A DNA stretch of 53,645 nucleotides from an uncultured Bacilli bacterium (GCA_944363925.1 CALVVS010000003.1:1-53645); one strand, 5' to 3'; positions 27,821-36,280 are shown, counted from the stretch's first letter. A program made the numbers and translations. Notes: generated by a model from the sequence alone, not told the origin.

Positions 27821-29512
27821 ATGAGTAATAGAATATCTATTTTTTCTAGTATTTTAAAAAATATGGCTTTTTTAATTATATCTATTATTGCTATAGATAT
27901 TTTACTATCTTCGGTATTATTTTTATTTGGAATTTCTATAACAGTTTTTAATTTTTGGATAAGTTTTATTTTAGCATTTATTTTATTTGTTTGTGTTATG
28001 CCTGATAGTATAAAAATTAAGCTATTTTCATTTGTTATTGTTATTGGATTATTTATGATTAGTATTTTTGTTTCTAGTAAGGTATATGACTTTTCTTATG
28101 ATGGTAATGCATATCATAAAAATGCTGTTGTAGTTTTAGCAAATGATTGGAATCCTATTTATCAAGATTCTAGTGAAATTAGGCAACAATTATTTCCAGA
28201 AGAGTATAAAGATGTTTCTTCAATTTGGATTGATCATTATGCCAAAGGCAATTGGATATTTGGGGCTTCTATTTATAAGGTGACTGGCAATATAGAAACA
28301 GCTAAATCAATTAATCTTTTATTGATTTTTGCATTATTTGGTTTTTCATTTTATTATATTTATACTAAGAGTGGAAAAATTATATTTAGTATTATGTTAT
28401 CATTAATGATTGCCATTATGCCAATAAATTTTATTCAAATGTTTAGTTTATATAATGATGGAACTGTTTATTCAACTTTAAGTTTATTTGTTTTATCTTT
28501 AATGCTTTTTTCTGATGAAAAAGAAAAACATAAATTAAGTACATGGTGTTGGCTTTTTGCTACTTCATTAATTTTACTTAATATTAAGTTTACTGGTTTG
28601 GCATATGCTGGTATATATTCTTTAGCTTTTGCTATATATTATATTCACTTACATAAAGATAATATTCGTAGAATTATTCGTTCTGCATCTATTTTTGTAG
28701 GGATGGTTTTTGCTATTTTGGTATTATGTGGATCCAATTCGTATTTAAAAAATATTATAGATCATCATCATCCATTTTATCCTTTGTATGGTGATGATCC
28801 AGTAGATATTATTACAAATTTACAACCTAGAAATTTTAATGATAATAATTCTTTGGAAAAGTTATTTTTATCTTTATTTTCTGAAACTGATAATATTTGG
28901 GCTGGAGTAGATAAAGATACACGTTTAAAGATACCATTTTCTGTTTCTGAAAATGAAATAAGAGCAATTGGCATAGATACTAGAGTTGCTGGTTTTGGCC
29001 CATTATTTAGTGGTATGTTACTTGTTTCTATAGTTATAATAATGATTAGTTTAATTATTCTTTTTAAGAAACATTATGGAAAGCTTTTTAAATATACTTC
29101 TTTGTTATTAGCAACTATATTTTCAATTATTTTAATGCCCGATAGTTGGTGGGCTAGGTATGCGCCTCAAACATATTATATTGTTATTATTGCAGCTGCG
29201 TGTTTAATGTTTATTGGTTTTAAAAAGAAAATATTTAATTATTTATTTTCTATTATGTTTTTTGCTTTAATTTTTGTAAATTTGAGTTATAGTTTTGATT
29301 TTATTAATACAAATATTTCAGAATCTATTTTATTGAAAGATAAGTTGCTTTCTTTTAAAAATAAAGAGGTAGATACAGCTCTTAGTGGTGATAATTTTAT
29401 TCCACAATTGATTAATTTGAAAGAATATAATATTGATTATAAGTTAGTTAAATATAATAAAAAATGTGATTCATTATATTATCCTGGCATATATTCTTGT
29501 TTAAAAAAATAA
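27821..29512 (+). CDS. Polytopic membrane protein, GT-C-like
   Basis: The 563-residue protein has about 12-13 helices. The first large loop contains DFSYDGNAYHKNAVVVL and DWNPIYQD, a pattern (Y-D-x-x-A-Y-H) common in GT-C-like proteins of polysaccharide loci, where the acidic residue is thought to be catalytic. A second loop near 320-385 is long and polar. The tail after the last helix (about 500-563) ends SCLKK. The frame is open from GTG 27812, but ATG 27821 follows GGGTGTGAG. It ends at the shared terminator with spoIVB. The exact reaction is not known; use of a polyprenyl-phosphate sugar is inferred. Confidence 0.65.
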   Translation: MSNRISIFSSILKNMAFLIISIIAIDILLSSVLFLFGISITVFNFWISFILAFILFVCVMPDSIKIKLFSFVIVIGLFMISIFVSSKVYDFSYDGNAYHKNAVVVLANDWNPIYQDSSEIRQQLFPEEYKDVSSIWIDHYAKGNWIFGASIYKVTGNIETAKSINLLLIFALFGFSFYYIYTKSGKIIFSIMLSLMIAIMPINFIQMFSLYNDGTVYSTLSLFVLSLMLFSDEKEKHKLSTWCWLFATSLILLNIKFTGLAYAGIYSLAFAIYYIHLHKDNIRRIIRSASIFVGMVFAILVLCGSNSYLKNIIDHHHPFYPLYGDDPVDIITNLQPRNFNDNNSLEKLFLSLFSETDNIWAGVDKDTRLKIPFSVSENEIRAIGIDTRVAGFGPLFSGMLLVSIVIIMISLIILFKKHYGKLFKYTSLLLATIFSIILMPDSWWARYAPQTYYIVIIAAACLMFIGFKKKIFNYLFSIMFFALIFVNLSYSFDFINTNISESILLKDKLLSFKNKEVDTALSGDNFIPQLINLKEYNIDYKLVKYNKKCDSLYYPGIYSCLKK

Positions 29513-29517
29513 ATACG

Positions 29518-29542
29518 AAAAAAGGGAGCCTTTCCCTTTAAT
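29518..29542. terminator. Shared terminator of two convergent genes
   Basis: AAAGGGA (29521-29527) pairs with TCCCTTT (29533-29539), loop GCCTT, with A/T-rich flanks on both sides. It serves the plus-strand GT-C-like gene and the minus-strand spoIVB, whose stop lies within the hairpin. Confidence 0.65.
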
Positions 29543-30530
29543 TTTCTGCTTCTTCTAACATGTTTGTTATAAAAATACCATATCCTTTATGAGGGTCATT
29601 AACAACAACATGAGTTACGGCACCGATGATATTGTCTCCTTGAATAATAGGGGAGCCACTCATTCCTTGAATAATACCATTTGTTTTATTTAATAGTTCT
29701 TTATCGGTTATTTCAAAGACAAAGTTTTTTGTTTTTTGATTTTTGTCATTGATTTGGGTGATATTGATATTGTATTCTTGGACTTTGGTATCATTTAAAA
29801 CGGTTAGTATTTTAGCTTTTCCTTTTTTTATTTCTTCTGGTTTGGCAACTTTATAAGTTTTATTTTGATTAAATTCTGCTTTATAATTTCCAAATATTCC
29901 ACTGATAGTATTTTCCTTTACTTCACCGGTAGTGTTTGTTTTATCATATTCAGCTTTTTTTTCACCGGGTGATCCATCAGTGCTTGGAAGAATACCTGTG
30001 ACTTTAGATGAAAATATGGTACCATCGTTTATTTCAAAAATTTCACCAGTTGTCTGCTCTTGAATTTCATGACCTAAAGCTCCAAATTTTTTGGTATTTG
30101 GGTCGATAAATGTTAAGGTTCCTATACCAGTTACGCTATCTTTTACATAAAGACCTGTTTTATAAATGTTATTTTCATCTTTATATAATTTTAAATTTGT
30201 TTCTTTGGATTTATCATTTCTGATATAGGTTACATTAATATTTTCATCTTTAACTTTGTTTATCTCATTAGCCATGTCTTCAATTGAGGAAATTTGATTA
30301 CCATTTATTTTTTCAATAATGTCTCCTTTATTTAAGCCGGCTTCTTTGGCTGGAGATGTATTATTTACTTCATAGGTTCCAACAATTAAAACACCTTTTG
30401 AATTTAAAGATATACCGATATTTTGTCCACCAGCTATTATTCTATCTGAATAGGCTAGGGCATTTATGGGTATAATAGTAAGGAAAAGTAGAAGCAGGAA
30501 GATAGATTTTTTAAATTTTTTTAAAAACAA
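29538..30530 (-). CDS. spoIVB: SpoIVB-type serine protease (peptidase S55) with PDZ domain
   Basis: The 330-residue protein starts at TTG 30530 after AAGGAGATGAT. It has an N-terminal membrane/signal segment (about 8-26), a PDZ domain (about 40-115; AGLNKGDIIEKING) and the S55 domain (about 130-330). The catalytic triad known from Bacillus subtilis is complete: H154 in GALGHEI, D276 in EITDKELL and S291 in GMSGSP, with the 15-residue Asp-to-Ser spacing conserved. SpoIVB is secreted into the intermembrane space of the developing spore and triggers pro-sigma-K processing. This copy is about 100 residues shorter than the Bacillus protein, mainly near the N-terminus. It lies beside spoIIM, supporting a real sporulation context. 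Confidence 0.9.
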   Translation of the reverse strand: MFLKKFKKSIFLLLLFLTIIPINALAYSDRIIAGGQNIGISLNSKGVLIVGTYEVNNTSPAKEAGLNKGDIIEKINGNQISSIEDMANEINKVKDENINVTYIRNDKSKETNLKLYKDENNIYKTGLYVKDSVTGIGTLTFIDPNTKKFGALGHEIQEQTTGEIFEINDGTIFSSKVTGILPSTDGSPGEKKAEYDKTNTTGEVKENTISGIFGNYKAEFNQNKTYKVAKPEEIKKGKAKILTVLNDTKVQEYNINITQINDKNQKTKNFVFEITDKELLNKTNGIIQGMSGSPIIQGDNIIGAVTHVVVNDPHKGYGIFITNMLEEAEN

Positions 30531-30640
30531 ATAATCATCTCCTTAAAATCAGACTACATTATTATTATGGTATAAATAGTAAGAAATAGTATTAGAATTT
30601 TATGGAATTTAAAAACGTCCACTTTATTAGTAAACGCTTT

Positions 30641-30730
30641 TTATACATATACGAATAAACCAGCTATAAAAAATGCAATTATACCAATAAGCATAATCCA
30701 TACGGCTATTTTTTGGACTTTAGAATTCAA
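30641..30730 (-). CDS. 29-residue single-pass membrane micropeptide
   Basis: A short frame on the minus strand starts at TTG 30730 and ends at TAA 30643-30641. It encodes a basic N-terminus (NSKVQK) and one clear membrane helix (IAVWIMLIGIIAFFIAGLF, then VYV). A strong site AGAGGTGAT lies about 5 nt before the TTG, matching other TTG-start genes here. The layout recalls the DUF4044 group of tiny Firmicutes membrane proteins, but it is too short to assign by eye. It lies upstream of spoIVB, on the same strand, and divergent to spoIIM. Confidence 0.65.
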   Translation of the reverse strand: MNSKVQKIAVWIMLIGIIAFFIAGLFVYV

Positions 30731-30818
30731 TGTTATCACCTCTTATTCATTATATAATATTTTTTTTATTTTTGGAATATTTTTTCTTTAAATGAGTATA
30801 ATTTGGTGAGGGATAAAT

Positions 30819-31448
30819 ATGAAAAAATATATGGACAAGTTAAAGAGTAATATTCGCATTAATAAAAATTTATTTGTTTTTTTAGTTGTTATAGTAGCGG
30901 TTGGAATAGCTTCTGGAAGTATATTTGTAACGATTTTGGATACGAGTGATAAGACAATGATTAGTGATTATTTAAACAGTTTTTTGAATAGTTTGAATAC
31001 TAATAGTTTAAATTATAATAGTACTTTACTAAATACTTTAATTTTTACGATAGGAGCGACTTTACTTATTTGGCTTTTAGGCATTTCTGTTATTGGTTTT
31101 GCGCTTATATTATTATTTTTATTTATAAAGTCTTTTTCTTTAGGTTTTTCGGTTGCTAGTATTATTATTAATTATAATTTTAAAGGTGTCTTAATGGCCT
31201 TTGCTTATACTATTCCACATCACGTTATAAATATGATGATTTATTTGTTAATATCTTCTTATGCACTTGTGCTTTCTTATAGGTTAATTAGCAGTTTTAC
31301 GAAAAAGAAAAATTTTGATTTTAAGGTGATTTTTAATAGATATTCATTTATTCTTTTGTTTTCTATAATTATTTTGTTTATAAGTAGTTTATATGAGGTT
31401 TATTTGGCTCCTAAGGTTATAAGTCTTGTTGTTTCTATTTTAAATTAG
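30819..31448 (+). CDS. spoIIM: Stage II sporulation protein M
   Basis: The 209-residue protein has five membrane helices with the SpoIIM layout. A short cytoplasmic start is followed by helix 1 at about 18-37, an extracellular loop to about 68, and helices rich in small residues, including FLFIKSFSLGFSVASII and AFAYTIPHHVINMMIYLLISSYAL. The P-H-H motif is typical of the family (DUF95). SpoIIM works with SpoIID and SpoIIP in peptidoglycan remodelling during engulfment. In Bacillus it maps near xerD (ripX); here xerD is about 5.5 kb away. GGTGAGGGA precedes the ATG. A possible promoter (TTGGAA, 19 nt, TATAAT at 30797-30802) is poor in spacing. Confidence 0.85.
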   Translation: MKKYMDKLKSNIRINKNLFVFLVVIVAVGIASGSIFVTILDTSDKTMISDYLNSFLNSLNTNSLNYNSTLLNTLIFTIGATLLIWLLGISVIGFALILLFLFIKSFSLGFSVASIIINYNFKGVLMAFAYTIPHHVINMMIYLLISSYALVLSYRLISSFTKKKNFDFKVIFNRYSFILLFSIIILFISSLYEVYLAPKVISLVVSILN

Positions 31449-31473
31449 ATATAGCTTTTTAGCTATATTTTTT
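31449..31473 (+). terminator. Rho-independent terminator after spoIIM
   Basis: ATATAGCT (31449-31456) pairs with AGCTATAT (31461-31468), then TTTTT. A TATAAT follows at 31475-31480 and may be the -10 of mnmA. Confidence 0.8.
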
Positions 31474-31499
31474 GTATAATTATTAGTGGAAGTGATGAT

Positions 31500-32600
31500 A
31501 TGCCAAAAGTTGTGGTTGGAATGAGTGGGGGAGTAGATAGCAGTGTGGCTGCTATATTGCTTCAAAAACAAGGTTATGAGGTAGTAGGTTTATTTATGCG
31601 TAATTGGGACAGTACTATTAACAATGATTTTTTAGGAAATCCTAATGATTTAAGTGATATTTGTCCGCAGGAGAAAGATTATAACGATGCTTTAAAAGTG
31701 TGTGAAAAATTAGGTATTCCTTTAAAAAGGGTTGATTTTGTTAAAGAATACTGGGATTATGTATTTACTTATTTTTTAGATGAACTTAAGAAGGGAAGAA
31801 CGCCTAACCCCGATATAATGTGCAATAAGTATATTAAGTTTGATATGTTTGCGAAAGAGGCTTTCAAGTTGGGAGCCGACTTTATTGCGACAGGTCATTA
31901 TGCGAGATTGATTGATGGTAAACTTTATAAGGGTTTGGATAAAAATAAGGATCAGAGTTATTTTTTATCACAGGTTTCTAAGAAGCAATTAGAGAAAGTT
32001 TTATTTCCAGTAGGGGAGCTTCAAAAGAACGAAGTTAGAAAAATAGCTCATGAATATAGATTAATTACAGCTGATAAAAAGGATTCGACAGGTATTTGTT
32101 TTATTGGCGAACGTAATTTTAAACAATTTTTAGAAAATTATTTACCTAATAATCCTGGTGATATTGTAAATATTGATACTGGTGAGGTAATAGGCAAACA
32201 TAGCGGTCTAATGTATTATACAATTGGTCAAAGGCGTGGTCTTAATATTGGCGGTACGAAAGAAAGGATGTTTGTTTGTAAGAAAGATTTGGATAAAAAT
32301 ATTTTATATGTGGCAATAGGGGATGAAAACAAATATTTAATGAGTTATGCGTGCGAGATTGAAGATGTAAATTTGCTAGACAATTTGCAATGCAAATGTA
32401 GTGCAAAATTCAGGTACAGGCAAGCTGATAATGAGGTTTATACAGAAAAATTAGAAAATGGAAATATTTTGATTAAATATCCACAAGGTGTTAAAGCAGT
32501 TACTGAAGGTCAAGCGTGTGTTTTATATAATGGTGATGAGTGCTTAGGTGGCGGAATTATTAAAAAGGTTTATAAGGAGAAGAATATTAATTATGATTAA
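31500..32600 (+). CDS. mnmA: tRNA-specific 2-thiouridylase MnmA
   Basis: The 366-residue protein has the P-loop of N-type ATP pyrophosphatases ([15 protein letters not shown]), GLFMRNWDS, the catalytic Cys pair C108 (in PDIMCNK) and C200 (in DSTGICFIG), and the DQSYFL segment. It thiolates U34 at position 2 in tRNA for Lys, Glu and Gln, taking sulfur from a relay that begins with a cysteine desulfurase. Length and motifs are normal for the family. The 3' end overlaps the GtrA-like gene by 8 nt. Confidence 0.95.
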   Translation: MPKVVVGMSGGVDSSVAAILLQKQGYEVVGLFMRNWDSTINNDFLGNPNDLSDICPQEKDYNDALKVCEKLGIPLKRVDFVKEYWDYVFTYFLDELKKGRTPNPDIMCNKYIKFDMFAKEAFKLGADFIATGHYARLIDGKLYKGLDKNKDQSYFLSQVSKKQLEKVLFPVGELQKNEVRKIAHEYRLITADKKDSTGICFIGERNFKQFLENYLPNNPGDIVNIDTGEVIGKHSGLMYYTIGQRRGLNIGGTKERMFVCKKDLDKNILYVAIGDENKYLMSYACEIEDVNLLDNLQCKCSAKFRYRQADNEVYTEKLENGNILIKYPQGVKAVTEGQACVLYNGDECLGGGIIKKVYKEKNINYD

Positions 32601-33003
32601 AGAATTACTTAAAAAATATAAATTTATTATTTTATATGGAATTTTTGGTGTTTTGACAACGATTATTAATATTGCTACTTACGGGGTTTTTTATAGTGTT
32701 TTAGGCGTTTCTAATGTTATTAGTAATATTATAGCTTGGGTACTTTCTGTTTTGTTTGCTTTTATTACAAATAAACTTTGGGTGTTTGAAAGTAAGAGTT
32801 TTGACTTTAAATTATTTATGAAGGAACTTGGCAGTTTTACTGTATGCAGATTAGCAACTGGCGCTTTAGATTTAGGAATTATGTTTGTCGGAGTTGATCT
32901 ATTAAAAGGTCCAGCTATGATTTTAAAAGTTATATCTAATATTATAGTGATAATTTTAAATTATGTGATGAGTAAGGTTTTTGTATTTAAGAAAGGAAAA
33001 TAA
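32593..33003 (+). CDS. GtrA-family membrane protein
   Basis: The 136-residue protein has four membrane helices in GtrA arrangement: [44 protein letters not shown], and a final [20 protein letters not shown]. GtrA proteins are thought to flip or present undecaprenyl-phosphate sugars made by GtrB-like enzymes; one such enzyme is at 7856. The frame is open well upstream inside mnmA, but ATG 32593 gives the natural N-terminus. AAGGAG is 13 nt away, which is long, so weak or coupled translation with mnmA is likely. Confidence 0.82.
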   Translation: MIKELLKKYKFIILYGIFGVLTTIINIATYGVFYSVLGVSNVISNIIAWVLSVLFAFITNKLWVFESKSFDFKLFMKELGSFTVCRLATGALDLGIMFVGVDLLKGPAMILKVISNIIVIILNYVMSKVFVFKKGK

Positions 33004-33034
33004 AAGGTATTGCTATTTTAACAATACCTTTTCT
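33003..33034 (+). terminator. Rho-independent terminator after the GtrA-like gene
   Basis: AAAGGTATTG (33003-33012) pairs with CAATACCTTT (33022-33031), and the run ends TTTTC. It overlaps the stop codon region. Confidence 0.7.
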
Positions 33035-33134
33035 ATTACGAATTTTTTGGGAGTTCCAAATTTTTTCGTAATATATGTATAAAGCTAGAGAGTTATGATA
33101 AAGGATATTTAAAATAAACATATATTCTTGTTGA

Positions 33135-33181
33135 CAAAATTTTACATTTTGCTTGACTTTGGTAGGGGAGACTGATAAAAT
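33135..33181 (+). promoter_or_regulatory. Promoter and candidate operator of the HTH regulator gene
   Basis: TTGACT (33153-33158), 17-nt spacer, TAAAAT (33176-33181) preceded by TGA, making an extended -10. An inverted repeat CAAAAT-N5-ATTTTG (33135-33151) lies directly before the -35 box, where an activator or autoregulator could bind. AGGAGGG precedes ATG 33208 by 11 nt. Confidence 0.65.
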
Positions 33182-33207
33182 GTAATAGTAGGAGGGTTAC
33201 AATACTT

Positions 33208-33993
33208 ATGGAAAGATTAAATGACATTTTGAGAGAACTTGGTATTTCTAAAGTGAAGTTAGCTAAGTGTTTAGGAGTTTCTAGGCAGATGATTTATAAT
33301 TATTTGGAACTTGATGATATTAATAAGTGGCCAAAGGATAAAAAAGTTATTTTGCTTAATATTTTAGGTATTAAGTCAGCTGATGAACTTGATAATATTA
33401 AAGTTGATACTGATTATATTATGGATGTTGAAACTAGAATTAACAGTTTGTTTGAAAATTCTAATAAAAGTGAGCTTGGCGATAGTAATGTTATTTTCTC
33501 TGGCTTAGATGATAAAAGAAAAGAACTTTTACATAATATTGTCGATGAAATTAAAGAACGCTTGGAAGATGAAAAAGATGAGGAAGGCTTTAATTCTATT
33601 TTATATTTATATCATTATTTACAGTCAATGGAAAGTATGCGAGAGCTTAAATACATTTTAGCATATGTATCTAAGGTTGGTGGTTATACTAAACCATATG
33701 AATTTGTATATGATGAAAATGAGCAATTTGTGTTTGAAAGTATATTATTTTCAGCGTTTAATTTATATCATGCAGGAACTTCTAGTAAAACTAGAATTGC
33801 TGAGACGCATAAGAGGTTTGTCTCTCAAATAGAACATAAATTAGAGGATAAGATGAGTAGGACTTTAGAGATGAATACGCTTAAAATACAAGCAATGAAG
33901 GAATTAGGGTTAACAGAAGTTAATGATGAAAATGTGGCCGAATTAATGTATAAAATAGATGAAATTCAAGCTCGTAAAGCTAGAAATAATTAG
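33208..33993 (+). CDS. HTH-type DNA-binding protein of unknown regulon
   Basis: The 261-residue protein has an N-terminal helix-turn-helix (about residues 8-35: LGISKVKLAKCLGVSRQMIYNYLE), like XRE or phage regulators. The rest is helical and acidic, with FSGLDDKRKELLHNIVDEIKE and a C-terminal region (about 200-261) containing RTLEMNTLKIQAMKELGLTE. No ligand domain or enzyme motif is recognised. It has its own strong promoter with a possible operator and stands alone, so autoregulation is plausible. No frameshift or truncation is seen. Confidence 0.7.
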   Translation: MERLNDILRELGISKVKLAKCLGVSRQMIYNYLELDDINKWPKDKKVILLNILGIKSADELDNIKVDTDYIMDVETRINSLFENSNKSELGDSNVIFSGLDDKRKELLHNIVDEIKERLEDEKDEEGFNSILYLYHYLQSMESMRELKYILAYVSKVGGYTKPYEFVYDENEQFVFESILFSAFNLYHAGTSSKTRIAETHKRFVSQIEHKLEDKMSRTLEMNTLKIQAMKELGLTEVNDENVAELMYKIDEIQARKARNN

Positions 33994-34099
33994 TCCGATA
34001 ATATATCTTATGTTAACTTGTATATATTGTAAAAATGAGTAGTGTTTGATTTTATTATAATACTACTCTTTTATTAAATATTAAGAGGTGTTTTATATT

Positions 34100-34608
34100 A
34101 TGATTTATGTTTTACTATTTATTATATTGATGGTTATTATATTTTGGTTTATTATTTCTCGTTTTGGCAGTTCTTCACTTATTAAAGATATTAATGAAGA
34201 TGTTTCGGCGGTTAATTATATTCCAAAGCAATTTTTAACTAACAATGAATATGATTTTTTAACAAAGTTTATAGATTTAGAAGATGAATTACATATAAAT
34301 ATAGTTCCTCAAGTTAACTTAGCTTCTATTATTCAAAAAGTCTCAAATAGCCGGTTTAATACAGAATTATTTAGGAATATTGATTTTGGGATTTTTAGTG
34401 CAGATTATAGTAAGGTTTTGTTATTAATCGAATTAAATGATGAATCACATAATAATTTTCATAGAAAAAAACGGGATATAAAGTTCATGAAATATGCAAT
34501 AAAGCGGGAATTAAATTGATAACATTTTATACGAGGTATTCTAATGAAAAAGAATATGTAAAGAGGCGAATATTAAAGGAATTAAATATGCCTAATAAAG
34601 CTGATTAA
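34100..34608 (+). pseudogene. Membrane-anchored DUF2726 protein, broken by a one-base deletion
   Basis: The frame starts best at ATG 34100 after AGAGGTG, has a membrane helix at about 2-22, and then a DUF2726 domain (YDFLTKFID, IVPQVNLASII, FRNIDFGIFSADYSKVLLLIELNDESHN). As read it stops at TGA 34517-34519. The next frame continues the domain: GIKLITFYTRYSNEKEYV, ending at TAA 34606-34608. Adding one A to the AAA at 34501-34503 joins the two into about 169 residues. DUF2726 is a restriction-endonuclease-like fold often near nucleases. The real C-terminus is therefore lost or mis-sequenced. A terminator follows. Confidence 0.8.
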
Positions 34609-34619
34609 CCACTCCCCTA

Positions 34620-34641
34620 CCCTTATTTTATAAGGTTTTTT
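34620..34641 (+). terminator. Rho-independent terminator after the DUF2726 gene
   Basis: CCTTAT (34621-34626) pairs with ATAAGG (34630-34635), then TTTTTT. It overlaps the 3' end of the convergent ZIP gene. Confidence 0.7.
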
Positions 34642-35374
34642 AGCTTAACAGATGATTTACGTACATAAATAATATACCAATTAGAAAACTAATGATGGTT
34701 TTCTTTTTTTCATCATATTTTAAGGCGTTTGGAAGTAGTTCTACTGTAGATATATAAGTCATTATGCCGGCTATTATAGCAAATAAAGCTCCCATGATTG
34801 TATCATTTATAATAGGTTTTAAAAAAAGAAATGCTAAAATGGCACCTAATGGTTCAGACATACCTGATATAAGAGTCATACCAAGTGCTTTTTTCTTGTT
34901 TTTAGTTCCATAATATATTGGTATAGCGATGCTTATGCCTTCCGGAATATTGTGCATGGCTATAGCTATAGTAATAGATATACCTAATTTTAAATTTGTT
35001 TCGGAAGATAAATAGGTTGCAATACCTTCTGGTATATTATGGATTATAATGGCTATCATGGTGAAAATGCCTAATTTATATAGTTTGTTATTTTGAGCTT
35101 TGTTTGGTATTATTTTATCTATAAATAATGGTATAGTTAAACCAATTATGATAAATACTGTTATATTTAAAAATATTTGATTTTTAGTATTTGATTGAAA
35201 CATGGTTAGACTTTCAGGAATTAAATCGAAAATTGATACACTAAGCATTACACCGGCCGCAAAGGCTAAAGAAAGTTTAATTATATTATTGCCTTTATAA
35301 TATATGAATAGTCCACCTATTAGAGTTGACAGGCCGGCAATAAAACACAATAGAAATGGTAGTATTTCTGTCAT
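34640..35374 (-). CDS. ZIP-family metal transporter
   Basis: The 244-residue protein has eight helices. Helices 4 and 5 carry the metal-binding HNIPEGIATYLS and HNIPEGISIAIPI motifs of the ZIP/ZupT group. It imports divalent metal such as Zn or Mn. The frame is open from GTG 35383, but ATG 35374 lies after AGGTGA. The His-rich cytoplasmic loop seen in many ZIP proteins is absent here. It follows the ArsP_2-like gene on the same strand, but a terminator at 35399-35425 lies between them, so linkage is partial. The exact metal is not known. Confidence 0.88.
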   Translation of the reverse strand: MTEILPFLLCFIAGLSTLIGGLFIYYKGNNIIKLSLAFAAGVMLSVSIFDLIPESLTMFQSNTKNQIFLNITVFIIIGLTIPLFIDKIIPNKAQNNKLYKLGIFTMIAIIIHNIPEGIATYLSSETNLKLGISITIAIAMHNIPEGISIAIPIYYGTKNKKKALGMTLISGMSEPLGAILAFLFLKPIINDTIMGALFAIIAGIMTYISTVELLPNALKYDEKKKTIISFLIGILFMYVNHLLS

Positions 35375-35398
35375 AGCTTTCACCTATTTCAATATATG

Positions 35399-35425
35399 AA
35401 AAAAAGTATGTGGTTATCATACTTT
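35399..35425 (-). terminator. Terminator of the ArsP_2-like gene
   Basis: AAAGTATG (35403-35410) pairs with CATACTTT (35418-35425). On the minus strand it is followed by a further T run. It separates the two metal-transport genes. Confidence 0.65.
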
Positions 35426-36257
35426 AAATACCAAAAAATTCTAAAATTAAACCTGTAACAATACTGATTAAATATAAAATAGTGATGATTTTAATGTTTT
35501 CTTTGATGTTTTTATTGGATTTGAATAAAACTAGTAGTGCTACCCCACTATTTGCTAAAAGTCCGGCTAAAGCGGCCGAAAGTGGCAAAATATTAGCAAT
35601 ATATAATTCGGTTAATATTATACTTGAGCCACAGTTTGGAATTAAGCCTATTAGGCCAGCGATAAATGGGGTGAAAAAGGTTGTTTTATCAAATATGTGT
35701 TTAATGTTTTCTTCACCAATATAATGAAAAGCCGTATTTAGTATAAAGGTGATGATGAATATGAATATCAATGTTTTAATAGTATGTTTTAAGGCCGGTT
35801 TTATGATACCATGACTACAATCACAGTGTTCGTCTTCACATATATCAAAGTGTTTTTTAGGCTTTTCTTTTTTGATTAGTAAATCAATTATAAAACCACT
35901 GATAAAGCCAATTACAATTTTAATACTTATTAATAGTAGGATGTCTTTGATAGGAGCATTTTGGGCAATAAGGATTGGAAGCATTTCATCACTGGTCGAT
36001 AAATAGATAGAAATTAATGTTCCTAAACTGATTATTCTAGTTATATAAAGGTTGGTTGCTAATACGGAAAAGCCACATTGTGGGATGGCTCCTAAAATAC
36101 CACCAACTAAGGGGCCTAATTTACCGGCTTTTTTTATTGTATTTTCCGTTTTTTTGGAAAGCTTATGTTCAAAAAGTTCGATGATTAAAAAAGCAATAAA
36201 TAAAAATGGTAATATTTTAACGCTATCTAAAATGGTGTCTAATATTATTTCGGGCAT
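35424..36257 (-). CDS. Putative 10-TM metal exporter (ArsP_2-like permease)
   Basis: The 277-residue protein contains two similar halves, each with a P-x-C-G motif in a helix: GAIPQCGFSVLATNL and GLIPNCGSSIILTEL. This is the signature of the putative heavy-metal exporter family related to ArsP. Between the halves, a cytoplasmic loop carries Cys and His clustered in FDICEDEHCDCSHG, a plausible metal sensor or chaperone site. It has about eight to ten helices. It should export an oxyanion or soft metal. AAAGGACGAT precedes the ATG, and an extended -10 lies at 36281-36289. Confidence 0.8.
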   Translation of the reverse strand: MPEIILDTILDSVKILPFLFIAFLIIELFEHKLSKKTENTIKKAGKLGPLVGGILGAIPQCGFSVLATNLYITRIISLGTLISIYLSTSDEMLPILIAQNAPIKDILLLISIKIVIGFISGFIIDLLIKKEKPKKHFDICEDEHCDCSHGIIKPALKHTIKTLIFIFIITFILNTAFHYIGEENIKHIFDKTTFFTPFIAGLIGLIPNCGSSIILTELYIANILPLSAALAGLLANSGVALLVLFKSNKNIKENIKIITILYLISIVTGLILEFFGI

Positions 36258-36280
36258 GATAATCGTCCTTTCTTCTTACT

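Noticed and set aside
33036..33071. Imperfect inverted repeat TTACGAA ... TTCGTAA between the GtrA-like and HTH genes
   Set aside because: The arms are 7 bp with a large asymmetric T-rich internal loop, just after a better terminator. It may be a second weak terminator or an operator, but evidence for either is thin.
33131..33136. A second TTGACA before the HTH gene
   Set aside because: No -10 lies 16-18 nt further on; the real promoter uses TTGACT at 33153.
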